This document shows, in pieces, positions 1 to 6,862 of a stretch of 10,344 nt of DNA. The notes below the pieces were generated by a model, which searched no databases, was not told where the DNA came from, and was given only the letters and a program-made list of their open reading frames with translations. The stretch lies in contig JAGVEE010000285.1 in assembly GCA_020058405.1 (NCBI GenBank), positions 1-10,344 of the forward strand, read 5' to 3'. The stretch is from Sphingobacteriales bacterium. Lineage in GTDB: Bacteria > Bacteroidota > Bacteroidia > Sphingobacteriales > Sphingobacteriaceae. Position numbers and translations under genes: made by a program. The first letter of the stretch is position 1. The number at the start of each line of letters is the position of its first letter.

Positions 1-75
1 CTAAGAAAAAATAGCAATTGCCAAATTGTTTACACGCAAGCGCTTTCGGTGATCCCTTCGTACTGGATTGATGAA

Positions 76-2376
76 CTATACGGAGGAGCGATCAATAATT
101 TTTTTAAGTATGCTGTTATTTTCTGTTTGAATATTCATGAAATAAACACCGTTACTAATATTCTCTAGATTGAAGTTAAGAGAAGTGTTAGCAACACTCG
201 TTTCTTTTAATATTCTTCCATTTACATCTATTAATTTAACAGTATAAATTAATTCATTGTTAGTAGATTTTATATTGATAAATGTATTTGCAGGATTAGG
301 GTACAATAAAATTGCACTCTCTAATAACGTACTATTATTTACGCCCACACTTAAGCTAGTATTTCTGTATAAAAATAAACCTCCTTGTGGTGTACCTACT
401 ACTAATTCTGGTTTAGCATCACCGTTTAAATCGGCCATAGAAAATGGAAAACCTCCATTTGCAAAACTAAACTGCCCAGCATCTAAATTTAAAGAGTCGG
501 TAACAAGGCTCATTTTTTGAGTATAATTTGTATTTGCTTCTCCCATTACGTAAATCTTTCCGTTTCCATTACTCAATATTACTTTAGGCGCATCATTTGG
601 TCTTAACTGTTGCACTTGTAAATGTGCTCTGCCACTTGGGTAAGTACCAAACATCTTCAGGTTAATTTTATACAAAGAATCGGTTGCAATTACGAAATTT
701 GGACTTGCTACCGTACCAGTATTTTCAAGTAAATTTATATTATCAAATCGTTCGCCAACTATAATTTCATTTTTACCATCTTTATTAAAATCGTAAATAA
801 AAGGAGTAGAGAAGTTTCCTAAATCTAAGCTACCAAAGTAATTAGAAACATATTGTAAGCTCATATTACTGCCTGTGTTTGCAGTGTTTCTGAAGAAGTG
901 TATAGTGCCATCGTTAGCACCACTTACCATATCCATGTCTCCATCATTATCCATATCAGCAAAAGCCGGACACATATTAGCAATGTTTAAACTAGAAAGC
1001 CCTAACCAATCTCTATTTACTAATTCGTATTTAGCTAAAGTATTTGTTCCAATGTTTTTGTACAATGCTAATCCTGTTTTTATAGTACCCGAATTTTCCC
1101 AATAACCTGTGTTTGCAATTACGATATCCATCAAGCCATCATTATTATAATCAACAAATGCAGGCGATGAACCTTCAGAAACATCAATCATATCACCCAA
1201 TAAAAAATTATCAGTACTAAAATCAAATCTGTTTATGCTAGTACTACCGTTATTTGTATATAACTGTACATGGTTAGTATTTTGAGATGCGTTAGAGGTA
1301 TTGGTGGTAGCAATTAAATCTTTCAATCCATCATTATTTATATCGGCCATAAATGCTGCCGGAAATACATTTATTACAATAGGGTGATTTGGTGGATATT
1401 GCTCTATGGTTTGATTCATTATTGGCGTTTGGTTATTTGTACTGTTTACAACCAAATACATATTTGTGCAGGTTACATCACCAATTAGCATATCTTTTTT
1501 ACCATCATTATTTGCATCAAACACGATAGTGGTAGAACCACTGTGTGCTCCTCCAGAGTTAATGGCTAAAATTCTTTTGTTCATGTTCTCCATAAATTCT
1601 GCTGGAGAAACATTGGGGGTAAACCTTCCGCCATTGCCACATGGGCCTACAGGGTATTGCAAATTTATTTTACAATCGGTAAACGATTCGCGAAATGCTC
1701 CCCAACAATATTTACCTATTACAAAATCCATAGAGTCTGGAATATTGAATCGTTCTTTACTCATATTTTTGTACCAATAAATACTTTCACCCGAAGTATC
1801 AATGCTTTGGTAAAAGGTTAAAATGTCCACATCACCATCATCATCCACATCTAGTATGGCAGGCATATCAATATTCCCAATGTATAATCGAGTAGTTAAA
1901 GAAGTATAATCACATAATACTTCGGGGAATTTATTTTGAAACTTCAAGCCTGTTACATCATCACTGATATTTCTGTACACACGTAAGCCTCCAGGGATGG
2001 CCGTAAATACATCCATTTTTCCATCTCCATCATAATCGGCCATTTGTAACCAATCTACAACTTTAGGGAATTTAGCTATGTACTGTGGAGCATATTCATA
2101 ATTAGTCGTATTTGCAGCCCCTCTATTTAAAAAAGTAGTTAAACGACCACCTTCTCTATCAAACACTACCAAATCTAGCTTACCGTCTAAATCTAGGTCA
2201 CATTCTGCAAATTGTGGTACATCAAACCCTCCCGCAAATGGTAGCTTTAAGCTTTTACTTCCTTCCATAACATTCACAGTGTCGGTACCGAGGTTGTAAT
2301 GTTGGAATGAGTAGTTTTGGGCATTTGTTGCCAGAATAAATAAACAAAGACTTGTAGTTAGCAGTATTTTTTTCAT
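76..2376 (-). CDS. Secreted FG-GAP/VCBS repeat protein with type IX secretion C-terminal domain
   Basis: A 766-residue exported protein, probably a cell-surface or released beta-propeller. Residues 1-19 form a signal peptide (MKKILLTTSLCLFILATNAQ, cleavage near Ala19). About nine calcium-binding-like motifs of the type DxDxDGxxD follow, near residues 60, 114, 177, 287, 344, 409, 474, 529 and 648; most are followed by a strand ending in a YRN/FRN-like turn, as in FG-GAP/VCBS propellers. Between repeats 3 and 4 is an insert with cysteines at about 224, 235 and 246 (CWGAFRES region); I recall similar inserts in other Bacteroidota VCBS proteins. Residues about 690-762 (LLYPNPANTFINI ... GVYFMNIQTENN ... 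LKKII) match a type A T9SS sorting domain, which directs transport across the outer membrane by the Por secretion system. The last residues, DRSSV, run past the usual basic end. The ligand is unknown; surface adhesion or polymer binding is inference. Its start lies nine bases from that of the divergent neighbour. Confidence 0.9.
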   Translation of the reverse strand: MKKILLTTSLCLFILATNAQNYSFQHYNLGTDTVNVMEGSKSLKLPFAGGFDVPQFAECDLDLDGKLDLVVFDREGGRLTTFLNRGAANTTNYEYAPQYIAKFPKVVDWLQMADYDGDGKMDVFTAIPGGLRVYRNISDDVTGLKFQNKFPEVLCDYTSLTTRLYIGNIDMPAILDVDDDGDVDILTFYQSIDTSGESIYWYKNMSKERFNIPDSMDFVIGKYCWGAFRESFTDCKINLQYPVGPCGNGGRFTPNVSPAEFMENMNKRILAINSGGAHSGSTTIVFDANNDGKKDMLIGDVTCTNMYLVVNSTNNQTPIMNQTIEQYPPNHPIVINVFPAAFMADINNDGLKDLIATTNTSNASQNTNHVQLYTNNGSTSINRFDFSTDNFLLGDMIDVSEGSSPAFVDYNNDGLMDIVIANTGYWENSGTIKTGLALYKNIGTNTLAKYELVNRDWLGLSSLNIANMCPAFADMDNDGDMDMVSGANDGTIHFFRNTANTGSNMSLQYVSNYFGSLDLGNFSTPFIYDFNKDGKNEIIVGERFDNINLLENTGTVASPNFVIATDSLYKINLKMFGTYPSGRAHLQVQQLRPNDAPKVILSNGNGKIYVMGEANTNYTQKMSLVTDSLNLDAGQFSFANGGFPFSMADLNGDAKPELVVGTPQGGLFLYRNTSLSVGVNNSTLLESAILLYPNPANTFINIKSTNNELIYTVKLIDVNGRILKETSVANTSLNFNLENISNGVYFMNIQTENNSILKKIIDRSSV

Positions 2377-2385
2377 TTTTGTAAG

Positions 2386-2940
2386 ATGAATAGAGTAAAA
2401 TATAGCCTACTATTAGCAATAATTATTCCATTAATAAGCACTGGTGTAGCTTTTTCGCAAGGGCCCGAATACAGGTTTAACTTATCTGAATTATTTCCGA
2501 TACACGATTTTAAAGTATCAAATGTAAATGGCTTAACCATAGATGCTATTGATAAAGATGGAAATATAGATCAGAATATTGGTGGTATATACACATTTGT
2601 AATAAACGGGTATATCGAAAAATTGAAATTTGAAAAGGGCAGTGCTACCATGAGTTCAAACTTCAATTCATCACAAGTATTTTATGTAAAGCACGAACGA
2701 CAATTAAATACACTTCGTCATTTGTTTTATACAGCAGGTTCTTTGACTATCCGAATACCATTGTGGTTGTTTATATTGATTCCTGTGCTAATAATTATAT
2801 TAGCTGTATTTATAAAACGAATGCTATTTATGCTTTTGTTTGTAGGCTTTGTATTATTTTTTCTAACTCAAGGCTTAGATTTTACCTCATTTATCAATCT
2901 TATAAAGGAATCCTTTCAATATTTCAATTTTAATATTTAG
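2386..2940 (+). CDS. Unrecognised exported protein with C-terminal membrane hairpin
   Basis: I do not recognise this 184-residue protein. Residues 1-25 look like a signal peptide (MNRVKYSLLLAIIIPLISTG, then VAFSQ), so the start at 2386 is well placed. Residues about 26-120 are a polar region with alternating hydrophobic residues and would face the periplasm. They are followed by two closely spaced hydrophobic segments, about 124-142 and 146-163, separated only by a KR pair, and by a short tail rich in Phe and Asn. The layout suggests a small periplasmic domain anchored in the inner membrane by a tight hairpin. The gene is wedged between neighbours: nine bases from the divergent VCBS start and four bases of tail-to-tail overlap with tamL. 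Signal peptide, composition and fit between neighbours make it a credible gene; no function can be assigned. Confidence 0.75.
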   Translation: MNRVKYSLLLAIIIPLISTGVAFSQGPEYRFNLSELFPIHDFKVSNVNGLTIDAIDKDGNIDQNIGGIYTFVINGYIEKLKFEKGSATMSSNFNSSQVFYVKHERQLNTLRHLFYTAGSLTIRIPLWLFILIPVLIIILAVFIKRMLFMLLFVGFVLFFLTQGLDFTSFINLIKESFQYFNFNI

Positions 2941-5273
2941 AACGGATAACCAATTCCGAAGTTAAAATTCCAGAAACTATATTGATTGGTAGATCTCCAT
3001 TGAGAATCGCCGATGTGTTGAATTACCCATTGCTCCGAACCAGTAAAACTTGGGTCGCGGAGCTTTAAGCCTAAATCAAATCGGAACAGCAAGAATCCAT
3101 AATCTAAACGTAAACCAGCACCTGTACCAACAGCTAATTGTTTATGGAAAGTATCCCATTTAAATTTTCCGGTGGGATCGGGATTGCTACTGGAAAGTGT
3201 CCATATATTCCCGGCATCTATAAAACTTGCCCCTTTAAGTTTAGAACCCAAAAAATGATCTGTAATATCAAACCTGTATTCAATGTTTCCTTCTATTTTC
3301 ATCTCTCCGGTTTGGTCTAAGTTTAAGCTTGAAACATCAATATCTGCGAAATTACCCGGACCAACAGTTCTTGCTCTAAACGCTCGAATGCTGTTAGAGC
3401 CCCCCGTAAAAAACTGACGTTCGAATGGTAATATTTTTGAATTCCAATAGGCAAAACCCGCACCTGTATTAAATCTAAATACTACTGTAGAATGCTGGTT
3501 TATGAAATTAAAATAACGCATGTCTATTTCTGGTCGTGTGAAATTGTAATAAGGCAAATTAAAAATCTCATAATTGCCACTCGTATTTTGCACCGCAGAT
3601 ATTATTTTACTCATCCCATATAAACCTGTACCCATTACTTCAATATTGAAACGCAAGAAGTAATAATCTTTAGGTAAGTTTAATACTTGTGAGCTCACTG
3701 TTAATGTGTACCGTAAACCCAAAGTAATATGCGGATCGAAACTTTCCTTTATATATTGATTGTCTAAATTATTCAATAAATCTAATGCTTCTGTTGAAAG
3801 TGTAGAACGAACAAAGTTCAACGACATAGGAGAGAAGGAGTGAGTAATAAGTTGATTTTGTTTCCAATCATACGTGAAATTTCCACTAAAGGTATTTCGA
3901 ACATATTCTGGTCGTTGTTCAATAATATAATTTACGCCCAATCGTGTTCTAGGACTGGCAAAAAGTCCGTATGTTTTTTTATCTCTAAACAATAAGAAAC
4001 CAGGGAATGTGATGCTCGATGAAATGTTGGATTCTCTACTGTTAAATAAAGGGATGTTTCCTACGCTCTCATCAATAAATGCTTGTGTTTCTATACCAGC
4101 TTTTATTCTAAATTCAAAAATTTCTGCACCTCTAAAAATATTATTATTGGTATAAATAAAATTGGCAGATGATCCTAAGTTTGCAGATGCTACATATCCT
4201 TCAATTTCTGTTTGAGTAAATTGTTTTTTACTCGTGCTTAAACTGATGTAAGAGTTTAATTTCGTGCTATCTGTACTATCCACTGCGAAATCAATGTTTA
4301 CAAATTTAAACATACGCAAATCACCTAATCTGTTATAGGTTAATTCCAAATCATCGTCGTTGTAATTGCCTTCTTTTTCAAGGTAAATTTGGCGTTTAAC
4401 AATTTTGGGTTTTAATATATTTTGTGGGTCGTCTATAAAAATAAAACCAGCATCTGTAGTATCTGTACCTTTAAATTTCCGATAGGATTCTGCACCACTT
4501 ATACTAATATTCACGTTGTTTAATTGATAAGCTTGATGTTCTTTTTTACCAGCTGGATTTTCAATTACCACTGTCATGTCTATCACATTCCCATTTATTG
4601 CACTGTCGAAATCAAAATGTATGTACTCACGGTTAAAGAAATAGTATCCAAAATTTTTATAATCTTTCGTGATGCGATTTCTTTCCAACTGTATTTTTTC
4701 TTGATCAAATACATCGCCCATTTTAATCTCAGTCTTATTTAAGTGCAGGAAATACAATGTTCTCAGTACGGTGTCTTGGATCTTGTATTGTATATTTCGG
4801 ATGGTATATGCAGGCCCCGGTATTGCATTATAACTTATTAGAGCCTTTTTCTTTTTCACTTTAACAGAATGACTTACTTTGGCATCAAAATAGCCTTTGT
4901 TAAATAAGTAAAGTTCCATTTGTTGAGCAGAATATGCAGCAATACTCGAATCGTAAATAACAGGAGCTTCTGCAATTTTATTTTTTAGCCAACGGTTAAT
5001 TCTAGTATTTTTATTTGGGTTGATGGTGTTGTAAATAAACAACTTCGGTTTAAATAACCCCAGTCCTCCGGATTTAGTATTTGGTTTTTGTCGGATAAAG
5101 GTGTTTAATTCATCTTTTTCAATATTACTTACTCCTGTAATTTTATTTTTCTGGACCAGCGCCTGATTACCACTGAGTTTACGTGTACTCGCGCAACTGC
5201 TAATGAGTATAAGAGCAGAAATGATTATAATTGTATTAAACGTATGCTTGAGTAGAGATGATTTCAAAATCAC
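2937..5273 (-). CDS. tamL: TamL-like BamA/TamA-family outer-membrane lipoprotein
   Basis: A 778-residue Omp85-superfamily protein expected to insert or export outer-membrane proteins together with TamB. Residues 1-26 are a lipoprotein signal ending in a lipobox, LISSC, with Cys27 as lipidation site; a lipidated N terminus is characteristic of Bacteroidota TamL. Residues about 85-350 carry POTRA-like alpha/beta repeats (for example the segments around NKGYFDAKVSH and YKNFGYYFFNREY). Residues about 355-778 form the 16-strand barrel, with the conserved loop-6 signature GGSNSIRAFRARTVGPG (624-640), the FIDAGNIW motif (684-691) and a C-terminal Phe (GIGYPF) as barrel proteins require. The first codon used is GTG at 5271-5273, because an in-frame TAA lies just upstream; TTG at 5265-5267 is an alternative. 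Either choice overlaps the divergent methyltransferase start. Length fits the family. TamL assignment is firm at superfamily level and good at subfamily level. Confidence 0.92.
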   Translation of the reverse strand: MILKSSLLKHTFNTIIIISALILISSCASTRKLSGNQALVQKNKITGVSNIEKDELNTFIRQKPNTKSGGLGLFKPKLFIYNTINPNKNTRINRWLKNKIAEAPVIYDSSIAAYSAQQMELYLFNKGYFDAKVSHSVKVKKKKALISYNAIPGPAYTIRNIQYKIQDTVLRTLYFLHLNKTEIKMGDVFDQEKIQLERNRITKDYKNFGYYFFNREYIHFDFDSAINGNVIDMTVVIENPAGKKEHQAYQLNNVNISISGAESYRKFKGTDTTDAGFIFIDDPQNILKPKIVKRQIYLEKEGNYNDDDLELTYNRLGDLRMFKFVNIDFAVDSTDSTKLNSYISLSTSKKQFTQTEIEGYVASANLGSSANFIYTNNNIFRGAEIFEFRIKAGIETQAFIDESVGNIPLFNSRESNISSSITFPGFLLFRDKKTYGLFASPRTRLGVNYIIEQRPEYVRNTFSGNFTYDWKQNQLITHSFSPMSLNFVRSTLSTEALDLLNNLDNQYIKESFDPHITLGLRYTLTVSSQVLNLPKDYYFLRFNIEVMGTGLYGMSKIISAVQNTSGNYEIFNLPYYNFTRPEIDMRYFNFINQHSTVVFRFNTGAGFAYWNSKILPFERQFFTGGSNSIRAFRARTVGPGNFADIDVSSLNLDQTGEMKIEGNIEYRFDITDHFLGSKLKGASFIDAGNIWTLSSSNPDPTGKFKWDTFHKQLAVGTGAGLRLDYGFLLFRFDLGLKLRDPSFTGSEQWVIQHIGDSQWRSTNQYSFWNFNFGIGYPF

Positions 5274-6025
5274 AAATTAGTTTTATTAAATCGTTGCATC
5301 AAAAGAAATTCCGCAGAGAATATCGCCAATTTATTGTAGAAGGCGAGAAACTATGCGATGAATTTATAAATTCTAACTTTAATGTTAGGCAAATATATCT
5401 TTTAGATAGCAAACGTGTAAAATACGAAGATCTTTTATCAAAAATATCGAAAATAATAGAAATCGTAGACGTTCGAACTGATGATTTGGAACGGATGAGT
5501 ACTATGAGCACTGCACCAGATGTATTGATCTTGGTTGAAATGCCAGAAGAGTTAAGTATTTCGGAAGCCAAAATTAATTACAGCAGCGATTTAACTCTGG
5601 TATTAGATGGGCTTAAAGATCCTGGAAATATGGGCACCATTATCCGGATTGCGGATTGGTATGGTATTAAAAACATCGTATGTTCTGCAGATTCTGTAGA
5701 GCTTTATAACCCCAAAGTAGTACAATCTACCATGGGTTCAATTTTGAGGTTACATATTTTTTATACTGATATCGAAAATTACTTAGCTGATTTAAAAGAG
5801 GTAAGCATTTACGGTGCTCTGTTACAAGGCCAAAACATTTATGCCTTAGAAGGTAAAATGAACGGTATTTTGCTGATGGGAAGCGAGTCGCACGGAATTT
5901 CTGAACCTTTAATGAAGTACATAACACAGCCTATAACCATTCCAAGTTGGGGAGGGGCAGAGAGTTTAAATGTGGCAGTAGCTACTGGAATATTATGCTC
6001 TGAGGCACGAAGAAGAGAATATTAA
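5258..6025 (+). CDS. TrmH/SpoU-family RNA 2'-O-ribose methyltransferase
   Basis: A 255-residue SPOUT-class enzyme that transfers a methyl group from S-adenosylmethionine to a ribose 2'-OH of rRNA or tRNA in the cytoplasm. Residues about 4-95 form the substrate-binding N-terminal domain (start MISKSQISFIKSL, then FIVEGEKL), and the trefoil-knot catalytic domain follows. Motif 1 is LDGLKDPGNMGTIIRIADW (116-134) with Asn124 and Arg130; motif 2 is LLMGSESHGIS (205-215) with Glu210; motif 3 is IPSWGGAESLNVAVATG (228-244) with the Ser236-Leu237-Asn238 signature. All three are intact and the length is normal. The substrate cannot be fixed from sequence; the two-domain form resembles RlmB/TsnR-like enzymes rather than TrmH proper. 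The ATG at 5258 begins a normal family N terminus, so the 16-base head-to-head overlap with tamL is real. A tRNA gene follows 67 bases downstream but has its own promoter. Confidence 0.93.
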   Translation: MISKSQISFIKSLHQKKFRREYRQFIVEGEKLCDEFINSNFNVRQIYLLDSKRVKYEDLLSKISKIIEIVDVRTDDLERMSTMSTAPDVLILVEMPEELSISEAKINYSSDLTLVLDGLKDPGNMGTIIRIADWYGIKNIVCSADSVELYNPKVVQSTMGSILRLHIFYTDIENYLADLKEVSIYGALLQGQNIYALEGKMNGILLMGSESHGISEPLMKYITQPITIPSWGGAESLNVAVATGILCSEARRREY

Positions 6026-6045
6026 TGCCTTTTTTTTGCATTTCA

Positions 6046-6076
6046 TTTGTGCTAAACCAATTATTTAGTACATTTG
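6046..6076 (+). promoter_or_regulatory. Bacteroidota-type promoter for tRNA-Cys
   Basis: TTTG at 6046-6049 is followed after exactly 19 bases by TACATTTG at 6069-6076. This is a full match to the known Bacteroidota sigma-ABfr (RpoD-like) consensus, with a TTG element near -33 and TAnnTTTG near -7. Transcription would start at about 6082-6084, roughly ten bases before the mature tRNA 5' end. It is the cleanest promoter in the window. Confidence 0.8.
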
Positions 6077-6092
6077 CAAACTCTAAAAAGAG

Positions 6093-6163
6093 GGTCGAGT
6101 GGCCGAGTGGCTAGGCAGAGGTCTGCAAAACCTTGTACAGCGGTTCGAATCCGCTCTCGACCT
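6093..6163 (+). tRNA. tRNA-Cys(GCA)
   Basis: A complete cloverleaf of 71 bases. Acceptor GGTCGAG (6093-6099) pairs with CTCGACC (6156-6162), and position 73 is T (6163), the identity base expected for tRNA-Cys. The D arm has a GCC/GGC stem and a GTGG in its loop. The anticodon stem GAGGT/ACCTT (6118-6122 and 6129-6133, with one G-T pair) encloses the loop carrying anticodon GCA at 6125-6127. A four-base variable region precedes the T arm AGCGG-TTCGAAT-CCGCT (6139-6155). The 3' CCA is not encoded: the sequence continues as CAAAAAA, so CCA must be added by nucleotidyltransferase. Confidence 0.97.
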
Positions 6164-6198
6164 CAAAAAATACAGATTGAACAAAAAATATTACGAAA

Positions 6199-6351
6199 AT
6201 GGGAGTTACTAGACTAAAAAGAAAAGACAGAAAGAACAAAACTGTTTCTAGATTGAAAAAACAACGCTTAAAAATGGCGACTGATAAATCAATTAAGAAA
6301 CCAGTTGCTCGTCCAGAATTAGCCGTTGCTGAAGCAACGTCTGCGGAGTAA
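6199..6351 (+). CDS. Small, very basic conserved-looking protein (50 residues)
   Basis: An ATG-to-TAA frame encoding 50 residues, beginning MGVTRLKRKDRKNKTVSRLK. The N-terminal half (residues 5-34) is extremely rich in Lys and Arg, and the last third (VARPELAVAEATSAE) is Ala/Glu-rich and mildly acidic. No signal peptide or membrane segment is present, so it is cytoplasmic; the charge pattern suggests binding to RNA or to the ribosome, but that is inference. I have the impression of similar short basic proteins starting MG(V/I)TRLKRK in other Bacteroidota, which I cannot verify here. The gene starts 35 bases after tRNA-Cys, behind an A-rich leader without Shine-Dalgarno sequence. It has no convincing promoter of its own and is closed by a strong terminator 48 bases after its stop. 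It therefore probably shares the tRNA transcript and is freed by tRNA 3' processing. Confidence 0.8.
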   Translation: MGVTRLKRKDRKNKTVSRLKKQRLKMATDKSIKKPVARPELAVAEATSAE

Positions 6352-6399
6352 TTATTTACGTCTGAAGAAATTAAATTTATTGAATTAATGAATTTAATG

Positions 6400-6428
6400 A
6401 ATCCCGGGTGTTTAATTCGGGATTTTTT
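6400..6428 (+). terminator. Rho-independent terminator after the tRNA-Cys/small protein unit
   Basis: A 7-bp perfect stem AATCCCG (6400-6406) / CGGGATT (6418-6424) with an 11-base loop, running into a T tract up to 6428. It ends plus-strand transcription just before the convergent stop codon of the TIGR03643 gene at 6433. On the minus strand the same hairpin is followed by a mixed AT stretch rather than a clean T tract, so termination in that direction would be weaker. Confidence 0.85.
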
Positions 6429-6432
6429 GCGT

Positions 6433-6699
6433 TTAGCGTTTGCTTATTTTATTTAGGCTAATGCTGCGTTGCATGCTGCATTTAAAACGATCTACATCAC
6501 TGCTTCGCTTTTGCATGTGTTTGGTAGTCCTACCCGACATGCGTTTCCTCCACATCTCAAAACTACTACGTTTCATTTCTTTACGCATCAAAGCAATTAC
6601 TTCTTTCTCTGGAATTCCAAATTGTGCTTCTATGGCTTCAAATGGAGTACGATCTTCCCAAGCCATTTCTATTATGCGGTCTATCTCTGCTGCTGTCAT
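6433..6699 (-). CDS. TIGR03643/DUF2805 family protein
   Basis: An 88-residue cytoplasmic protein matching the TIGR03643 (DUF2805) family over its whole length. The conserved opening MTAAEIDRIIEMAWEDRTPF, the segment AIEAQFGIPEKEVIALMRKE (22-41), then SSFEMWRKRM (45-54) and the closing RFKCSMQRSISLNKISKR are all present. The first half resembles a helix-turn-helix of the sigma-70 region 4 or transposase type, and the basic second half would suit nucleic-acid binding, but the family has no established function. From memory, relatives often sit near cryptochrome/photolyase genes; none is in view here. The gene stands alone, convergent to the tRNA-Cys unit, with the repeat block immediately upstream. 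I saw no clear TAnnTTTG promoter in the bases before its start. Confidence 0.92.
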   Translation of the reverse strand: MTAAEIDRIIEMAWEDRTPFEAIEAQFGIPEKEVIALMRKEMKRSSFEMWRKRMSGRTTKHMQKRSSDVDRFKCSMQRSISLNKISKR

Positions 6700-6742
6700 G
6701 TGGGGTAAACAGATTAGGAGGGAAAGAGTTTGTTTCTAGTAG

Positions 6743-6770
6743 TTAGTCGTTAGTATTTAGTCGTTAGAGA
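6743..6770. repeat. Short 7-base-periodic repeat, TTAGTCG type
   Basis: Four consecutive heptads starting at 6743, 6750, 6757 and 6764: TTAGTCG, TTAGTAT, TTAGTCG, TTAGAGA. An 11-base direct repeat, TTAGTCGTTAG, occurs at 6743-6753 and 6757-6767. The array lies between the TIGR03643 gene and the inverted heptad array and is in the same 7-base phase as the latter. Confidence 0.85.
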
Positions 6771-6774
6771 GGAC

Positions 6775-6862
6775 GAATTAAGAATTAAGAATTAAGAATT
6801 AAGTATTAAGAGGTCTAAGTAACTTTCTTAATTCTTAATACTTAATACTTAATTCTTAATAC
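6775..6862. repeat. Inverted heptad-repeat array reaching into the pyrD 3' end
   Basis: The left arm (6775-6810) is four GAATTAA units plus GTATTAA and a final G. The right arm (6827-6862) is CTTAATT, CTTAATA, CTTAATA, CTTAATT, CTTAATA and a final C. The arms are inverted copies matching at 32 of 36 positions, the four differences all being A/T exchanges at the second base of a heptad; the spacer is 16 bases. A long AT-only-type hairpin can form, but no T tract follows it in the pyrD direction, so it is not a standard terminator. The last 14 bases lie inside pyrD and encode its terminal Ile-Lys-Asn and stop. Confidence 0.92.

Noticed and set aside
1466..1780. A 104-residue plus-strand frame, and similar ones at 257-520 and 875-1105
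   Set aside because: All are opposite the repetitive VCBS gene; the antisense of DxDxDG codons tends to stay open.
2403..2440. Promoter-like TATATTTT on the minus strand upstream of the VCBS gene
   Set aside because: The last base deviates from TAnnTTTG and the nearest TTG is only 12 bases upstream instead of about 19, so support is too weak to list.
5228..5240. TATAATTG upstream of the methyltransferase as a -7 element
   Set aside because: It mismatches the consensus in the TTTG part and has no TTG at the right distance.
6024..6042. Possible terminator after the methyltransferase (AATGC/GCATT around a T run)
   Set aside because: The stem is only five AT-rich base pairs and the T run is in the loop rather than after the stem, so it is not a credible rho-independent terminator.
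6440..6739. Two plus-strand frames (99 and 79 residues) opposite the TIGR03643 gene
   Set aside because: The minus-strand frame matches a known family over its full length; the plus frames are antisense shadows with Cys/Phe/His-rich composition.
6775..6862. CRISPR-like array
   Set aside because: The units are 7 bases, contiguous, without spacers, and the arms are inverted; no cas genes are present.
6775..6862. Inverted repeat as ends of an insertion sequence or MITE
   Set aside because: The arms are separated by only 16 bases, consist of simple heptads, and show no flanking target duplication.
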